Position numbers and translations under genes: made by a program. A stretch of 64,000 bases of DNA from Prorocentrum cordatum. Taxonomy: Eukaryota; Sar; Dinophyceae; Prorocentrales; Prorocentraceae. The notes beneath the pieces were generated by a model. The model did no database searches. It had not been told where the DNA came from and saw only the letters and a program-made list of their open reading frames with translations. The stretch lies in the NCBI GenBank assembly GCA_963575745.1, contig CAUYUJ010015263.1:128295-192294 (forward strand), in the 5' to 3' direction. This document shows, piece by piece, positions 29,636 through 41,095 of the stretch (position 1 is its first letter; every line of letters starts with the position of its first letter).

Positions 29636-32565
29636 GGCGCCGGCTGTAAACCGTCAACCTGGCTACCGCCGGGAACCTCGTAGAGCTCCTTCCACGCGTG
29701 AGGCTGCTGATAGTCGAAAGAGAGAGCTTCCGGAGGCATTTCTCGAACAATTGAACATTGAGATTTTTGATTTCGAGATGAAGTCGGTTCCGCCAAGTGT
29801 TTCGATAGTAAATGTGCGCCTAAAGAGCTCATACTGGGAACAAGCGGTAAACCGTCAACCAGGTTACCGCCGGGCACCTCGTAGAGCTCTTTTCTTGCAC
29901 AGTGCTCCTCGAAACACATGCAGGAAGCTTCTGAAGCGAGAGCCGAAAAACTCGAAAAATCAGGATTTGTCGGTTTTCATCCAAACTCGGTTGCTCCAAA
30001 TGTTTTGATAGTAATACTGCACCTACGGACCTGAGAATTTGACTGGCAGACGCGGCATAACCCACTTTAGGGGCGAAAAATCTGGCTTCTCAAAATGAAT
30101 TCTCAAATATCTTTCAAATCTTAGCAAAACCGACCGAAAGTTGTCACATTGTCTCTTCTCGTCGGGTCGACCAACTAGCTCAGCCCCGCGCCGGAATTCC
30201 TCTAGCTCATCGCCGACGAAGAGCTCTACGAGGTATTAAGACGCAGAGGCCCTCATAGTCGTTTACAGGTGCGAAGAATCTGGTTTCTCAAAATAAGTGG
30301 TCAAATATCTTTCAAATCTTGGCAAAACCACCCAAACTGAGCGCCGGCGGTAAACCGTCAACCTTTCTTACCGCCCGGGGACTCATAGAGCTTCGTGACA
30401 ATATATAATGTGGAAAAAATGCAGAGAACGAAATGTTTTCAGCCCAAGCGATTTCAGACCTCTCGATGCAACAGCCGAACGCCCCCGATGCTTCTGGATT
30501 GTCTTCTTTACGAGCTCTGTAGCTCTCCTACAGCCCGAGTTACGTGCGTAAATCGACAGCACCTCTCAAGATGACTCTAACAAAGCGAAGAGTTTGGCAA
30601 TCCAGCTCGAGTATCAAACCGAGTTCAGACCTCTGAATGCGACAGGCGGACGCGTCTGATCTCTACGAATCGACTCCTGCGATTACCAGCCCTGCAGCCG
30701 CCCTACAGCCCGAGTGACGTGCGTAAATCGACAGCACCTCTCATGCTCACTCGAAAAATACAATTGTTTCGCGGACTAGTTCGGCCAGAGAGTTCCGAGC
30801 TCTGGATTCGACAGGCGGACGCGCCTGATGTCTTCAAATCGATTCATGTGACCACCAGCACTGTAGCCCCCCCCTCCCCCCCAGCCCGAGTTAAGTGCAG
30901 AAAACCGAGAGCACTTCTCAAGATGACTCGAACAATACGAATAGTTTCGCGATTCTAGATCGAGCGGCAGACCGAGTTCAGAGCTCTCGAGTCAACAGAC
31001 CATGCGACTGATGATTCTGAAGCGGTTTCTGTAAGCATCAGCTCTGTAGCTGCCCTATAGCTCGAGTTAAGTACAGAATACCGAGAGCACCTATCAAGGT
31101 GACTCGAATAATACGAATGGATTTGCGGACCTAGCTCGGCTAGCAGACCGAGTTCAGACCTCTAGATTGATCAGGCAAACGCGCCTGATCATTCTGAATC
31201 GATTAGCTGTGCTTACCAGCTCTGTAGCTGTCCTGAAGCTCGAGTTATCTTCAGAAAACCGTCATCGCGTGTCAAGATGACTTGAAACAGCCGATCCCGA
31301 GTGCCTGCTTTTTGGAAATAAAAGGTACCCGATCGAGCTGAGATCAAGATGGCGAGCGGGAATGAGATCGAATAGAGCTCAAACGAATTCTTGAATTTCG
31401 AGAACAAAACGCCGGGAACCGGCGGTAAACCGTCAACCAGGCTACCGCCGGACACCTCGTAGAGCTCTTTTGTTGCACAGCGCTCCTCGGACCACATGAA
31501 GGAAGTCCACTGGTCGCCGGCGGTAAACCGTCAACCTTCCTTGCCGGGAGACTCGTAGAGCTTCCTGAAAATATATAATGCCGGAAAAAATTGCAGAGAA
31601 CGAATAGTTTTTCAGCCCAAGCGATTTCAGACCTCTCGATGCAACAGCCGAACGCCCCGATGCCTCTGGATTGTCTTATTTGCGAGCTCTCTGCCTACAG
31701 CCCGAGTTACGTGCGTAAATCGACAGCGTCTCAAGATAACTCGAACAATACGAATAGTTTGGCAAACCTAGCTCGAGTATCGGACCGAGTTCAGATCTCT
31801 GAATGCGACAGGCGGACTCGTCTGATGTCTTTAACGATTCCTGTGACCACCAGCCCTGCAGCCCCCCAACAGCCCGAGTTAAGTGCAGAAAACCGACAGC
31901 ACCTCTCAGGATGACTCGAACAATACAAATAGTTTCGCGGGCCTAGTTCAGGCAACAGACCGAGTTCGGAGCTCTGAATTGACAGACGACGCGCCTGATG
32001 TCTCCAAATCGATTCCTGTGACTACCAGCACTATGCCCGCCCGACAGCCCGAGTTAATTAAGTACAGAAAACCGACAGCACCTCTCAAGATAACTCAAAC
32101 AATACGAATAGTTTCCTGATTCTAGATCGGGCAGCAAACCGAGTTCAGAGCTCTGCATTGAACAAACGAGAGCGACTGATCATTTTGAATGATTTTCTCT
32201 AAGTATCAGCTCTCTAGCTGTCATATAGCTCGAGTTAAGTGCAGAAAACCGAGAGCACCTGTCAAGATTACTCGGATAATACGAATAGCTTTGCGGACCT
32301 AGCTCGGCTAGCAGGCCGAGTTCAGACCTCTGAGTGCAACAGACGAACGAGCCTGATCATTCTGAATCGATGAGGTGTGCTTACCCGCTCTGTAACTGTC
32401 CTCTATCTCGAGTTAAGTCCAATATACCGAGAGCGCGTATCAAGATGACTCGAAACGGCCGATCCCGCCAATGTGCTTTTTGGCAGTAAAAGGTACCCGA
32501 TCGAGCTGAGATCAAGATGGCGAGCGGGAATAAGATCGAATATCACGGGAAACTTGGTAGCGTCC
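29636..32565 (+). repeat. Nested type I and type II units
   Basis: Hairpins start near 29640, 29843, 30347, 31419 and 31518. Those at 30347 and 31518 are type II (CTTTCTTACC or CTTCCTTGCC followed by ACTCGTAGAGCTTC). Each type II unit carries several 180-bp repeats and the block CCGATCGAGCTGAGATCAAG. Unit starts fall again and again on the same host positions. No gene seen. Confidence 0.8.
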
Positions 32566-34318
32566 ACTGAGCGCCGGCGGTAAACCGTCAACCTTTGTTA
32601 CCGCCGGGGGACTCGTAGAGCTTCCAGACAACATATAATGTCAAAAAAATACACCGAAAAAAAAGTTGTTCAGCCCAAGCAATTTCAAACCTCTCGGATG
32701 CAACAGCCGAACGCCCCCGATGCTTCTGGATTGTCTTCTTTACGAGCTCTGTAGCTCTCCTACAGCCCGACTTACGTGCGTAAATCGACAGCACCTCAAG
32801 ATGACTCGAACAATACGAATAGTTTGGCAAACCTAGCTCGAGTATCAGACCGAGTTCAGACATCTCAATGCAACAGGCGGACGCGCCTGATGTCTCTGAA
32901 TCGATTCCAATCATTACCAGCCCGCCCGAGTTAAGTGCAGAAAATCGAGAGCACCTCTGAAGATGACTCGAACAATACGAATAGTTTCGCGGACCTAGCT
33001 CGGGCAGCAGGCCGAGTTCAGGGCTCTGAATGCGACAGATGGACGCGGCTGATGTCTCCGAATCGATTCCAGAGATTACCAACCCTGCAGCCCACCAACA
33101 GCCCGAGTTAAGTGCAGGAACCGACAGCACCTCTCAGGATGAATCGAACAATACGAATAGTTTCGCGGACCTAGTTCGGGCAGCAGACAGAGTTCGGAGC
33201 TCTGGATTCGAAAGGCGGACGCGCCTGATCCGAATCGATTCCAGTGATTACCAGCCATGCAGCCCCCCAACAGCCTGAGTTGAGTGCAGAGAACCGACAG
33301 CATCTCTCAAGATAACTCGAACAATACGAATAGTTTCGCGATTCTAGATCGGGCAGCAGACGGAGTTCAGAGCTCTGGATTCAACAGACAACGGCCACTG
33401 ATGGTTCTAAATCAGATTCTGTACGTATCAGCTGTGTAGCTGTCCTGTAGCTCGACTTAAGTACAGAAAACCGAGAGCGTCTGTCAAGATGACTCGAATA
33501 ATACGAATAGGTTTGCGGACCTAGCTCGGCTAGCAGACTGAGTTCAGACCTCTGGGTTCAACAGCGAACGCGACTGATCATTCTGAATCGATTGGCTGTG
33601 CTGAACAGCTCTGTAGCTGTCCTGAAGCTCGAGTTATATTGAGAAAACCGACAGCGCGTATCAAGATGACTCGAAACAGTCGATCCCCCCTGTGTGCTTT
33701 TTGGCAGTAAAAGGTACCCGATCGAGCTGAGATGAAGATGGCGAGCGGGAATAAGATCGAATATCATGAGAAGAAATACTAGAGCTGAAACGACTTGTTG
33801 AATTTCGAGAACCAAATTTTCAACCGACCAAAAGTCACCAAAAGGTCCGTCGAGGTTTTTCTTGCCAACTAGCTCTCCAGCGCCCCGGAATTACTCTTAA
33901 GCTTCCAGCAATACTGGCGCCGGCGGTGAACCGTCAACCTGGTCACCGCCGGGAACCTCGTAGAGCTCCTTACACGGGTGAGAGTGCTTAGAATCGACAG
34001 AGAGAGCTTCTCGAAGCATTTCGCGAAAAAGGCAAAATTGATTTGTTTTATGTCGATATGAAATTGGTTCCGCCAAGTGTTTCGATAGTAAGTGTAAGAC
34101 GCAGAGGCCTTTATAATCGTTCGCAGGTGCGAAAAATCTGCTTTCTCAAAATGAATTGTCAAATATCTTTCAAATCTTAGCAACACCGACCGAAAGTTGT
34201 CACATTGTCTCTTCTGGTCGGGTCGGCCAACTAGCTCCACCCCGCGCCGGAATTCCTCTAGCTCATCGATGCCGAAGAGCTCTACGAAGTAACTTGCTAA
34301 GGGAAGCTCTACGAGTTA
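32566..34318 (+). mobile_element. Complete type II hairpin unit with a nested type I unit
   Basis: Starts with ACTGAGCGCC and the hairpin, followed by the box GACTCGTAGAGCTTCC, five to six 180-bp repeats, the body block GGTACCCGATCGAGCTGAG and the tail AATTACTCTTAAGCTTCCAG, and ends with GGAAGCTCTACGAGTTA. Removing the nested unit at 33913-34290 leaves about 1.38 kb and restores CAGCAATAACTTGCTAAGG, the sequence found intact in other copies. No coding capacity. Confidence 0.75.
33913..34290 (+). mobile_element. Type I unit nested without target-site duplication
   Basis: A 378-bp unit running from ACTGGCGCC and the hairpin to GAGCTCTACGAAGT. The left host is CTTCCAGCAAT and the right host is AACTTGCTAAGGG; joined, they equal the empty site seen near 51672 and 61362. 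No base is duplicated, apart from one base of sliding ambiguity. This is one of three filled/empty pairs that exclude ordinary TSD-making transposition. Confidence 0.75.
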
Positions 34319-34698
34319 TTTGGTAGCGTCCACTTGGTAGCGTCCAAAAACCGGAGAGCGACTGGGAACCGGCGGTAAACCGTCAACCAAGTTACCGCGG
34401 GGACCCTCGTAGAGCTCTTTTCTCACTCCGCGCTTCTCGAAACACATGAAGGGAGCTTCTGGAGCGAAAACAACAAAATCAAAAAATCACGTTTTTCTGT
34501 TTTTATCCAACGTCGGTTCCCCCAAGTGTTTTGATAGTAATACTGCACCTACGGACCTGAAAATTTACTGGCGGACGCGCCATAGCCCACTACAGGTGCG
34601 AAAACTCTGCTTCCTCAAAATGAAATGTCAAATATCTTTAAATTTTTCGCAAAACCATCCAAAAGTTACCACTTTGTCCTTTCTGGCCGGGTCGGCGA
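34319..34698 (+). repeat. Tandem type III start boxes and a type I unit
   Basis: Two copies of CTTGGTAGCGTCCA at 34320-34345, which look like the terminal 14 bases of type III units left in tandem. They are followed by a type I hairpin unit from about 34360 to 34698 ending at GTCGGCGA. Confidence 0.7.
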
Positions 34699-35372
34699 AC
34701 TGGCTCCGGCGGTGAACCGTCAACCTGGTCACCGCCGGGAACCTCGTAGAGCTCCTTTCACCCGTAGGAGTGCTCAGAGTCGAAAGAGAGAGCTTTTGGA
34801 AGCATTTCTCGAAAAGAAGAAAAAATAATTTTTTCCGTGTCGACATGAAGATGGTTCCGCCAAGTGTTTTGATAGTAAAAGTGCGCCTACAGAGCTCATA
34901 CTAAGACAGGGAGGCCCTCATAGTCGTTTACAGGTGCGAAAAATCTGCTTTCTCAAAATGAATTGTCAAATATCTTTCAAAACATTGCAAAACCACCCAA
35001 AAGTTACCACTTTGTCCTTTCTGGCCGGGTCGACCAACTGGCGCCGGCGGTGAACCGTCAACCTGGACACCGCCGGGAACCTCGTAGAGCTCATTTCACG
35101 CGTAAGAGTGCTCGGAGTCGAAAGAGAGAGCTTCTGGAAGCATTTCTCGAAAAAAAAGAAAAATGATTTTTTCGTGTCGACATGAAGATGGTTCCGCCAA
35201 GTGTTTTGATAGTAAAAGTGCGCCTACAGAGCTCATACTAAGACAGAGAGGCCCTCATAGTCGTTTACAGGTGCGAAAAATCTGCTTTCTCAAAATGAAT
35301 TGTCAAAAATCTTTCAAAACATTGCAAAACCACCCAAAAGTTACCCTTTGTCCTTTCTGGCCGGGTCGACCA
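34699..35372 (+). repeat. Tandem duplication of a ~338-bp type I unit
   Basis: Units 34699-35036 and 35037-35372 are nearly identical and joined at GTCGACCA-ACTGG. Each holds the hairpin, the box CCTCGTAGAGCTC, GAAAGAGAGAGCTTCTGGAA, TCGACATGAAGATGG, GTGTTTTGATAGTAAAAGTG and the tail GGCCGGGTCGACCA. They lack the distal subterminal box. Confidence 0.85.
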
Positions 35373-36541
35373 ACTGGGCGCCGGCGGTAAACCGTCAACC
35401 TTCCTTACCGCCGGGGGACTCGTAGAGCTTCCTGAGCATATATAATGTCGAAAAAAATTGGAGAGAACGAATAGTTCTTCATCCAAAACGATTTCAGACC
35501 TCTCGATGCAAAAGCCAAACGCCCTTCATGCTTCTGGACCGTTTTCTGTGCGCACGAGCTCCGTAGCTCTCCTACAGCCCGAGTTACGTGCGAAAATGTA
35601 CAGCACCTCTCAAGATCACTCGAACAATACAAATAGTTTCGCGAATCTAGCTCGAGTATCAGACCGAGTTCAGACATCTGAATGCAGCAGGCGGACGCGC
35701 CTGATGTCTCCGAATCGATTCCTGTGATGACCAGCTGCAGCCCGTTACAGCCCGAGTTAAATGCAGAAAATCGACAGCACCTCTGAAGATGACTCGAACA
35801 ATACGAATAGTTTCGCGGACCTAGCTCGGGCAGCAGGCCGAGTTGAGGGCTCTGAATGCGACAGGTGGACGCGACTGATGTCTCTCAATCGATTCCAGTG
35901 ATTACCAACCCTGCAGCCCCTTACAGCTCGAGTTAAGTGCAGAAAACGGACAGCACCTCTCAAGATGACTCGACGAATACGAATAGTTTTGCGAACCTAG
36001 CTCGGGCAGCACACCGAGTTCTGAGCTCTAGATTCGGCAGCCGAACGCGCCTGATATCTTCGAATCGATTCCTGTGAGTACGAGCCCTGTAGCCCCCTAC
36101 AGCTCGAGTTAAGTGCAGAAAATTGTCAGCACCTCTCAGGACGACTCCAACAACACGAATAGTTTCGCGGATCTAGCTCGGGCAGCAGACCGAGTTCAGA
36201 CCCCTAGATTGAACAGACGAACGCGTCTGATGATTCGCAATCGATTTCTGCGAGAATGAGCTCTGTAGCTGCCCTAAAGCTCGAGTTAAGTACAAAATAC
36301 CGACAACGCGTATCAAGATGACTCGAAACAGCCGATCCCGCCGCGATGCTTTTTTGCAGAAATATTTACCCGATCGAGCTGAGATTAAGATGACAAGCGG
36401 GAATAAGATCGAATATGGTCAGAAAAATTACTAGAGCTCAAACGAATTGTTGAATTTCGAGAACAAAATTTTCAACCGACCAAAAGTCAGCAAAAGGTCC
36501 GTCGAGATTTTTCTTGCCAACTAGCTCTCCAGCGCGCCGGA
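35373..36541 (+). mobile_element. Type II unit, tail truncated by the next insertion
   Basis: A type II hairpin and box, ATATATAATG, about five 180-bp repeats and the body block, stopping at CAGCGCGCCGGA where the following unit begins with ACTAGCGCC. The same host position was hit at 29635 and at 38005. Confidence 0.75.
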
Positions 36542-39340
36542 ACTAGCGCCGGCGGTGAACCGTCAACCTGGTCACCGCCGGGAACCTCGTAGAGCTCATT
36601 TCACGCGTAAGAGTGCTCGGAGTCGAAAGAGAGAGCTTCTCGAAGCATTTCTCGGAAAAAAGAAAAATTGATTTTTTCGTGTCAACATGAAGATGGTTCC
36701 GCCAAGTGTTTTGATAGTAAAAGTGCGCCTACAGAGCTCATACTAAGACAGAGAGGCCCTCATAGTCGTTTACAGGTGCGAAAAATCTGCTTTCTCAAAA
36801 TGAAATGTCAAATATCTTTCAACAAATTGCAAAACCACCCAAAAGTTACCACTTTGTCCTTTCTGGCCGGGTCGACCAATGGGCGCCGGCGGTAAACCGT
36901 CAACCTTCGTTACCGCCGGGGGACTCGCAGAGCTTCCTGACAACATATAATGTCGAAAAAAATTACACCGAAAAAATAGTTTTTCAGCCCAAGCAATTTC
37001 AGACCTCTCGGATGCAACAGCCGAACGCCCCCAATGCTTCTAGATTGTCTTCTGTACGAGCTCTGTAGCTCTCCTACAGCCCGAGCTACGTGCGTAAATT
37101 GACAGGACCTCTCAAGATGCCTCGAACAATACGAATAGTTTGCAACAGGCCGACGCGTCTGATGTCTCTGAATCGATTCCTGTGATTACAAGCCCTGCAG
37201 CCCCCCTACAGGCCCGAGTTAAGTGCAGGAAACCGACAGCACCTCTCAGGATGACTCGAACAAGACGAATAGTTTCGAGGACCTAGCTCGAGCAGCAGAC
37301 CGAGTTCGGAGCTCTGGAATCGAAAGCCGGACGCACCTGATGTCTCCGAATCGATTCCAGTGATTACCAGCCATGCAGCCCCCCTACAGCCCGAGTTAAG
37401 TGCAGGAAACCGACAGCACCTCTCAGGATGACTCGAATAATACGAATATTTTCGCGATTCCAGATCGGGCAGCAGACCGAGTTCACAGCTCTCGATTCAA
37501 CAGACAACGGCCACTGATGATTCTGGACCAGATTCTGTACGCATGAGCTCTGTAGCTGTCCTATAGCTCGAGTTAAGTACAGAAAACCGAGAGCGTCCGT
37601 CAAGATGACTCCAATAATACGAATAGGTTTGCGGACCTAGCTCGGCTAGCAGACCGAGTTCAGACCTCTGGGTTGATCAGGCGAACGCGCCTCATCATTC
37701 TGAATCGATTAGCTGTGCTTACCAGCTCTGTAGCTGTCCTGACACTCGAGTTATCTTGAGAAAACCGTCACCGCGCATCAAGATGACTCGAAACGGCCGA
37801 TCCCGCCTGCCTGCTTTTTGGCAGTAAAAGGTACCCGATCGAGCTAAGATCCAGATGACGAGCGGGAATAAGATCGAATATCATGGGAAAAAATACTAGA
37901 GCTCAAACGAAATGTTGAATTTCGACAACAAAATTTCCAACCGACCAAAAGTCATCAAAAGGTCCGTCGAGATTTTTCCTGCAACTAGCTCTCCAGCGCG
38001 CCGGAACTGGCGCCGGCGGTGAACCGTCACCCTGGTCACCGCCGGGAACCTCGTAGAGCTCATTTCACGCGTAAGAGTGCTTGGAGTCGAAAGAGAGAGC
38101 TTCTGGAAGCATTTCTCGAACAAAAGAAATATTGATTTTTTCGTGTCGACATGAAGATGGTTCTGCCAAGTGTTTTGATAGTAAAAACGCGCTTACAGAG
38201 CTCATACTAAGACAGAGAGGCCCTCATAGTCGTTTACCAAAAATCTGCTTTCTCAAAATGAATTGTCAAATATCTTGCAAAAAATTGCAAAACCACCCAA
38301 AAGTTACCACTTTGTCCTTTCTGCCCGGGTCGACCAACTAGCCCCCCCCCGTGCCGGAATTCCTCTAGCTCATCGATGCCGAAGAGCAACTAGCTCTCCA
38401 GCGCGCCGGAATTACTCTTAAGCTTCCAGCAACAACTTGCTAAGGGTCGACCAACTAGCTCCACCCCGCGACGGAATTCCTCTAGCTCATCGATGCCGAA
38501 GAGCTCTACGAGGTACTGGCGCCGGCGGTGAACCGTCAACCTGGTAACTGCCGGGAATCTCGTAGAGCTCCTTTGCCCATAATTGAAGCAGAACTTCAAA
38601 GTTGATTTTCTGATAATCTTATTTCATATTCTTGATGTTAATATGAGGTCAGGTTCTTGGCTTCGCTCAGAAGAATTTTTCGACGGAATGAGCTGAGAAT
38701 TCGAGGGGCAACTTCTATGATACGAAGCTTCGCTCTGCGCACTTATCAGCCCAAACTGGCGCCGGCGGTGCACCGTCAACCTGGTCACCACCGGGAACCT
38801 CGTAGAGCTCCTTTTCACGCGTGAGAGTGCTCAGAGTCGAAAGAGAGAGCTTCTCGGGGCATTTCTCGAAAAAGGCAAAAATTATGTTTTATTATGTCGG
38901 CATGAAGTTAGTTCCGCCAAGTATTTTGATAGTAAAAGTGCGCCTAGAGAGCTCATATTAAGACAGAGAGGCCGTCATAATCGTTTACAGGTGCGAAAAA
39001 TCTGCTTGTTCAAAATGAATTGTCAAATATCTTGCAAATATTCGCGAAACCACCGAAAAGTTATCACTTTGTCCTTTCTGGTCGGGTGGGCCAACTAGCT
39101 CCACCCCGCGCTGGAATTCCTCTAGCTCATCGATGCCGAAGAGCTCTAAAGGGTACAAATGGTTAGAACTGCAAAATCGGCTGAGCCAGGCTGCGGAGGG
39201 TATGATCGCGTCCCTTTTCAAAATCTCGCCAACTAGCTCCACCCTGTCGCCGAATTCCTCTAGCTCTGTTACCATCAGAGCTCCACGAGGTATTACTCTT
39301 AAGCTTCCAGCAACTAGCTAAGGGAAGCTCTACGAGTTAC
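36542..39340 (+). repeat. Mixed type I and type II units
   Basis: Hairpins start near 36548, 36887, 38012, 38522 and 38762. The one at 36887 is type II; the others are type I. Between 38340 and 38520, and again between 39080 and 39340, solo tails (AACTAGCTCCACCCCGCGCC, CTCATCGATGCCGAAGAGC) follow each other without hairpins. No gene is supported. Confidence 0.75.
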
Positions 39341-39478
39341 TAGCTCCACCCCGCGCCGGAATTCCTCTAGCTCATCGATGCCGAAGAGCTCTCCGAGGTA
39401 CTAGCTCCACCCCGCGCCGGAATTCCTCTAGCTCATCGGTGCCGAAGAGCTCTACGAGGTACTAGCTGCACCCCGCGC
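39341..39478 (+). repeat. Tandem 60-bp solo ends
   Basis: Just over two full copies of a ~60-base unit running from ACTAGCTCCACCCCGCGCC to GAGCTCTACGAGGT, joined end to end. Each is the distal end of a type I unit without its hairpin or body, and each can fold on itself (AGCTC against GAGCT). Similar solo-end arrays lie at 18330-18410, 19030-19190, 47660-47780 and 58060-58190. Confidence 0.8.
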
Positions 39479-39786
39479 CGGAATACCTCGTAGAGCTCTT
39501 CGGCATCGATGAGCTAGAGGAATTCCGGCGCGGGGTGGAGCTAGTTGGCCGACCCGGCCGGAAAGGACAAAGTGGTAACTTTTGGGTGGTTTTGCATTTG
39601 TTCAAAGATATTTGACAATTCATTTTGAGAAAGCAGATTTTTCGCACCTGTAAACGACTATGAGGGCCTCTCTGTCTTAGTATGAGCTCTGTAGGCGCAC
39701 TTTTACTATCAAAACACTTGGCGGAACCATCTTCATGTCGACGCGAAAACAAATCATTTTTTTTCTTTTTCGAGAAATGCTTCCAG
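39479..39786 (-). repeat. Inverted type I unit
   Basis: The minus strand matches the ~338-bp type I body almost perfectly. On the plus strand it opens with TACCTCGTAGAGCTC, the complement of the right box, and runs backward to GCTTCCAG. It abuts forward solo ends at 39478, making a head-to-head junction. Confidence 0.8.
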
Positions 39787-40994
39787 ACTGGGCGCCGGCG
39801 GTAAACCGTCAACCTTGGTTACCGCAGGGGGACTCGTAGAGCTTCCTGACAACATATAATGTCGAAAAAAATTCACATAAAAAATAATTTTTCAGCCCAA
39901 GGAATTTCAAACCTCTCGGATGCAAGAGCCGAACGCCCGATGCTTCTGGATTGTCTTCTGCACGGGCTCTGTAGCTCTCCTACAGCCCGAGTTACGTGCC
40001 TGAATCGACAGCACCTCCCAAGATCACTCGAACAATACGAATAGTTTGGCAAATCTAGCTCGAGTACCGAGTTCAGACCTCTGCATGCGACAAGCGGACG
40101 CGTCTGATGTCTCTGAATCGATGCCTGTGATTACCAGCCCTGCAGCCCCCCTACAGCCCGAGCTAAGTGCAGGACACCGACAGCACCTCTCAGGATAACT
40201 CGAACAATATGAATAGCTTCGCGGACCTAGTTCGGGCAGCAGACAAAAATTGGAGCTCTGGATTCGACAGGCGGACGCGCCTGATGTCTCTGATTCCAGT
40301 GATTACCAGCCATGCAGCCCCCCTACAGCCCGAATTAAGTGCGGAGAACCGACGGCATCTCTCAAGATGACTCGAACAATACGAAGAGTTTCGTGATTCT
40401 AGATCGGGCAGCAGACCGAGTTGAGAGCTCTCGATTCAACTGACAACGGCCACTGATGATCATAATCAGATTCTGTACGCATCAACTCTGTAGCTGACCT
40501 GTAGCTCGAGTTAAGTACAGAAAACCGAGAGCGTCTGTCAAGATGACTCGAATAATACGAATAGTTTTGCGGACCTAGCTCGGCTAGCAGACCGAGTTCA
40601 GACCTCTGGGTTCAACAGGCAAACGCGTCTGATCATTCTGAATCGATTAGCTGTGCTTACCATCCCTGTGGCTGTTCTGAAGCTCGAGAAATCTTGAGAA
40701 AACCGACAGCACGTATCAAGATCTCTCGAAACAGTCGATCCCGCCGGGACGCTTTTTGGCAGTAAAAGATACCCGATCGAGCTGAGATCAAGATGGCGAG
40801 CGGGAATAAGATCGAATATCACAGAAAAAAATTCTAGAGCTCTAACGAATTGTTGAATTTCGAGAACAAAATTTTCAGCCACCAAAAGTCACCAAAAGGT
40901 CCGTCGAGATTTTTCTTGCCAACTAGCTCCCCAGCGCCCCGGAATTACTCTTGAGCTCCCAGCAACAGCTTGCGAAGGGAAGCTCTACGAGTTA
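39787..40994 (+). mobile_element. Complete type II hairpin unit (exemplar)
   Basis: 1208 bp from ACTGGGCGCC to GAGTTA. The left box GACTCGTAGAGCTTCC at 39831-39846 and the right box GGAAGCTCTACGAGTT at 40978-40993 are complementary over 15 of 16 bases. The terminal hairpin lies outside the left box. The body has AACATATAATG, about five 180-bp repeats, the block CCGATCGAGCTGAGATCAAG and the tail AATTACTCTTGAGCTCCCAG. No coding capacity. Confidence 0.75.
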
Positions 40995-41053
40995 AGCTCT
41001 CTCTTTCGACTCCGAGCATTCTTACGCGTGAACTTGCGCCGGCGGTGAACCGT

Positions 41054-41062
41054 CAACCTGGT
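41054..41062. repeat. Left target-site duplication of LINE-B
   Basis: CAACCTGGT at 41054-41062 recurs at 47003-47011. It lies at the same point of the hairpin loop as the LINE-A, LINE-C and LINE-D insertions. Confidence 0.8.
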
Positions 41063-41095
41063 TTTTGGGGTTTTCGGACCGATGCTCCAGCTGGG

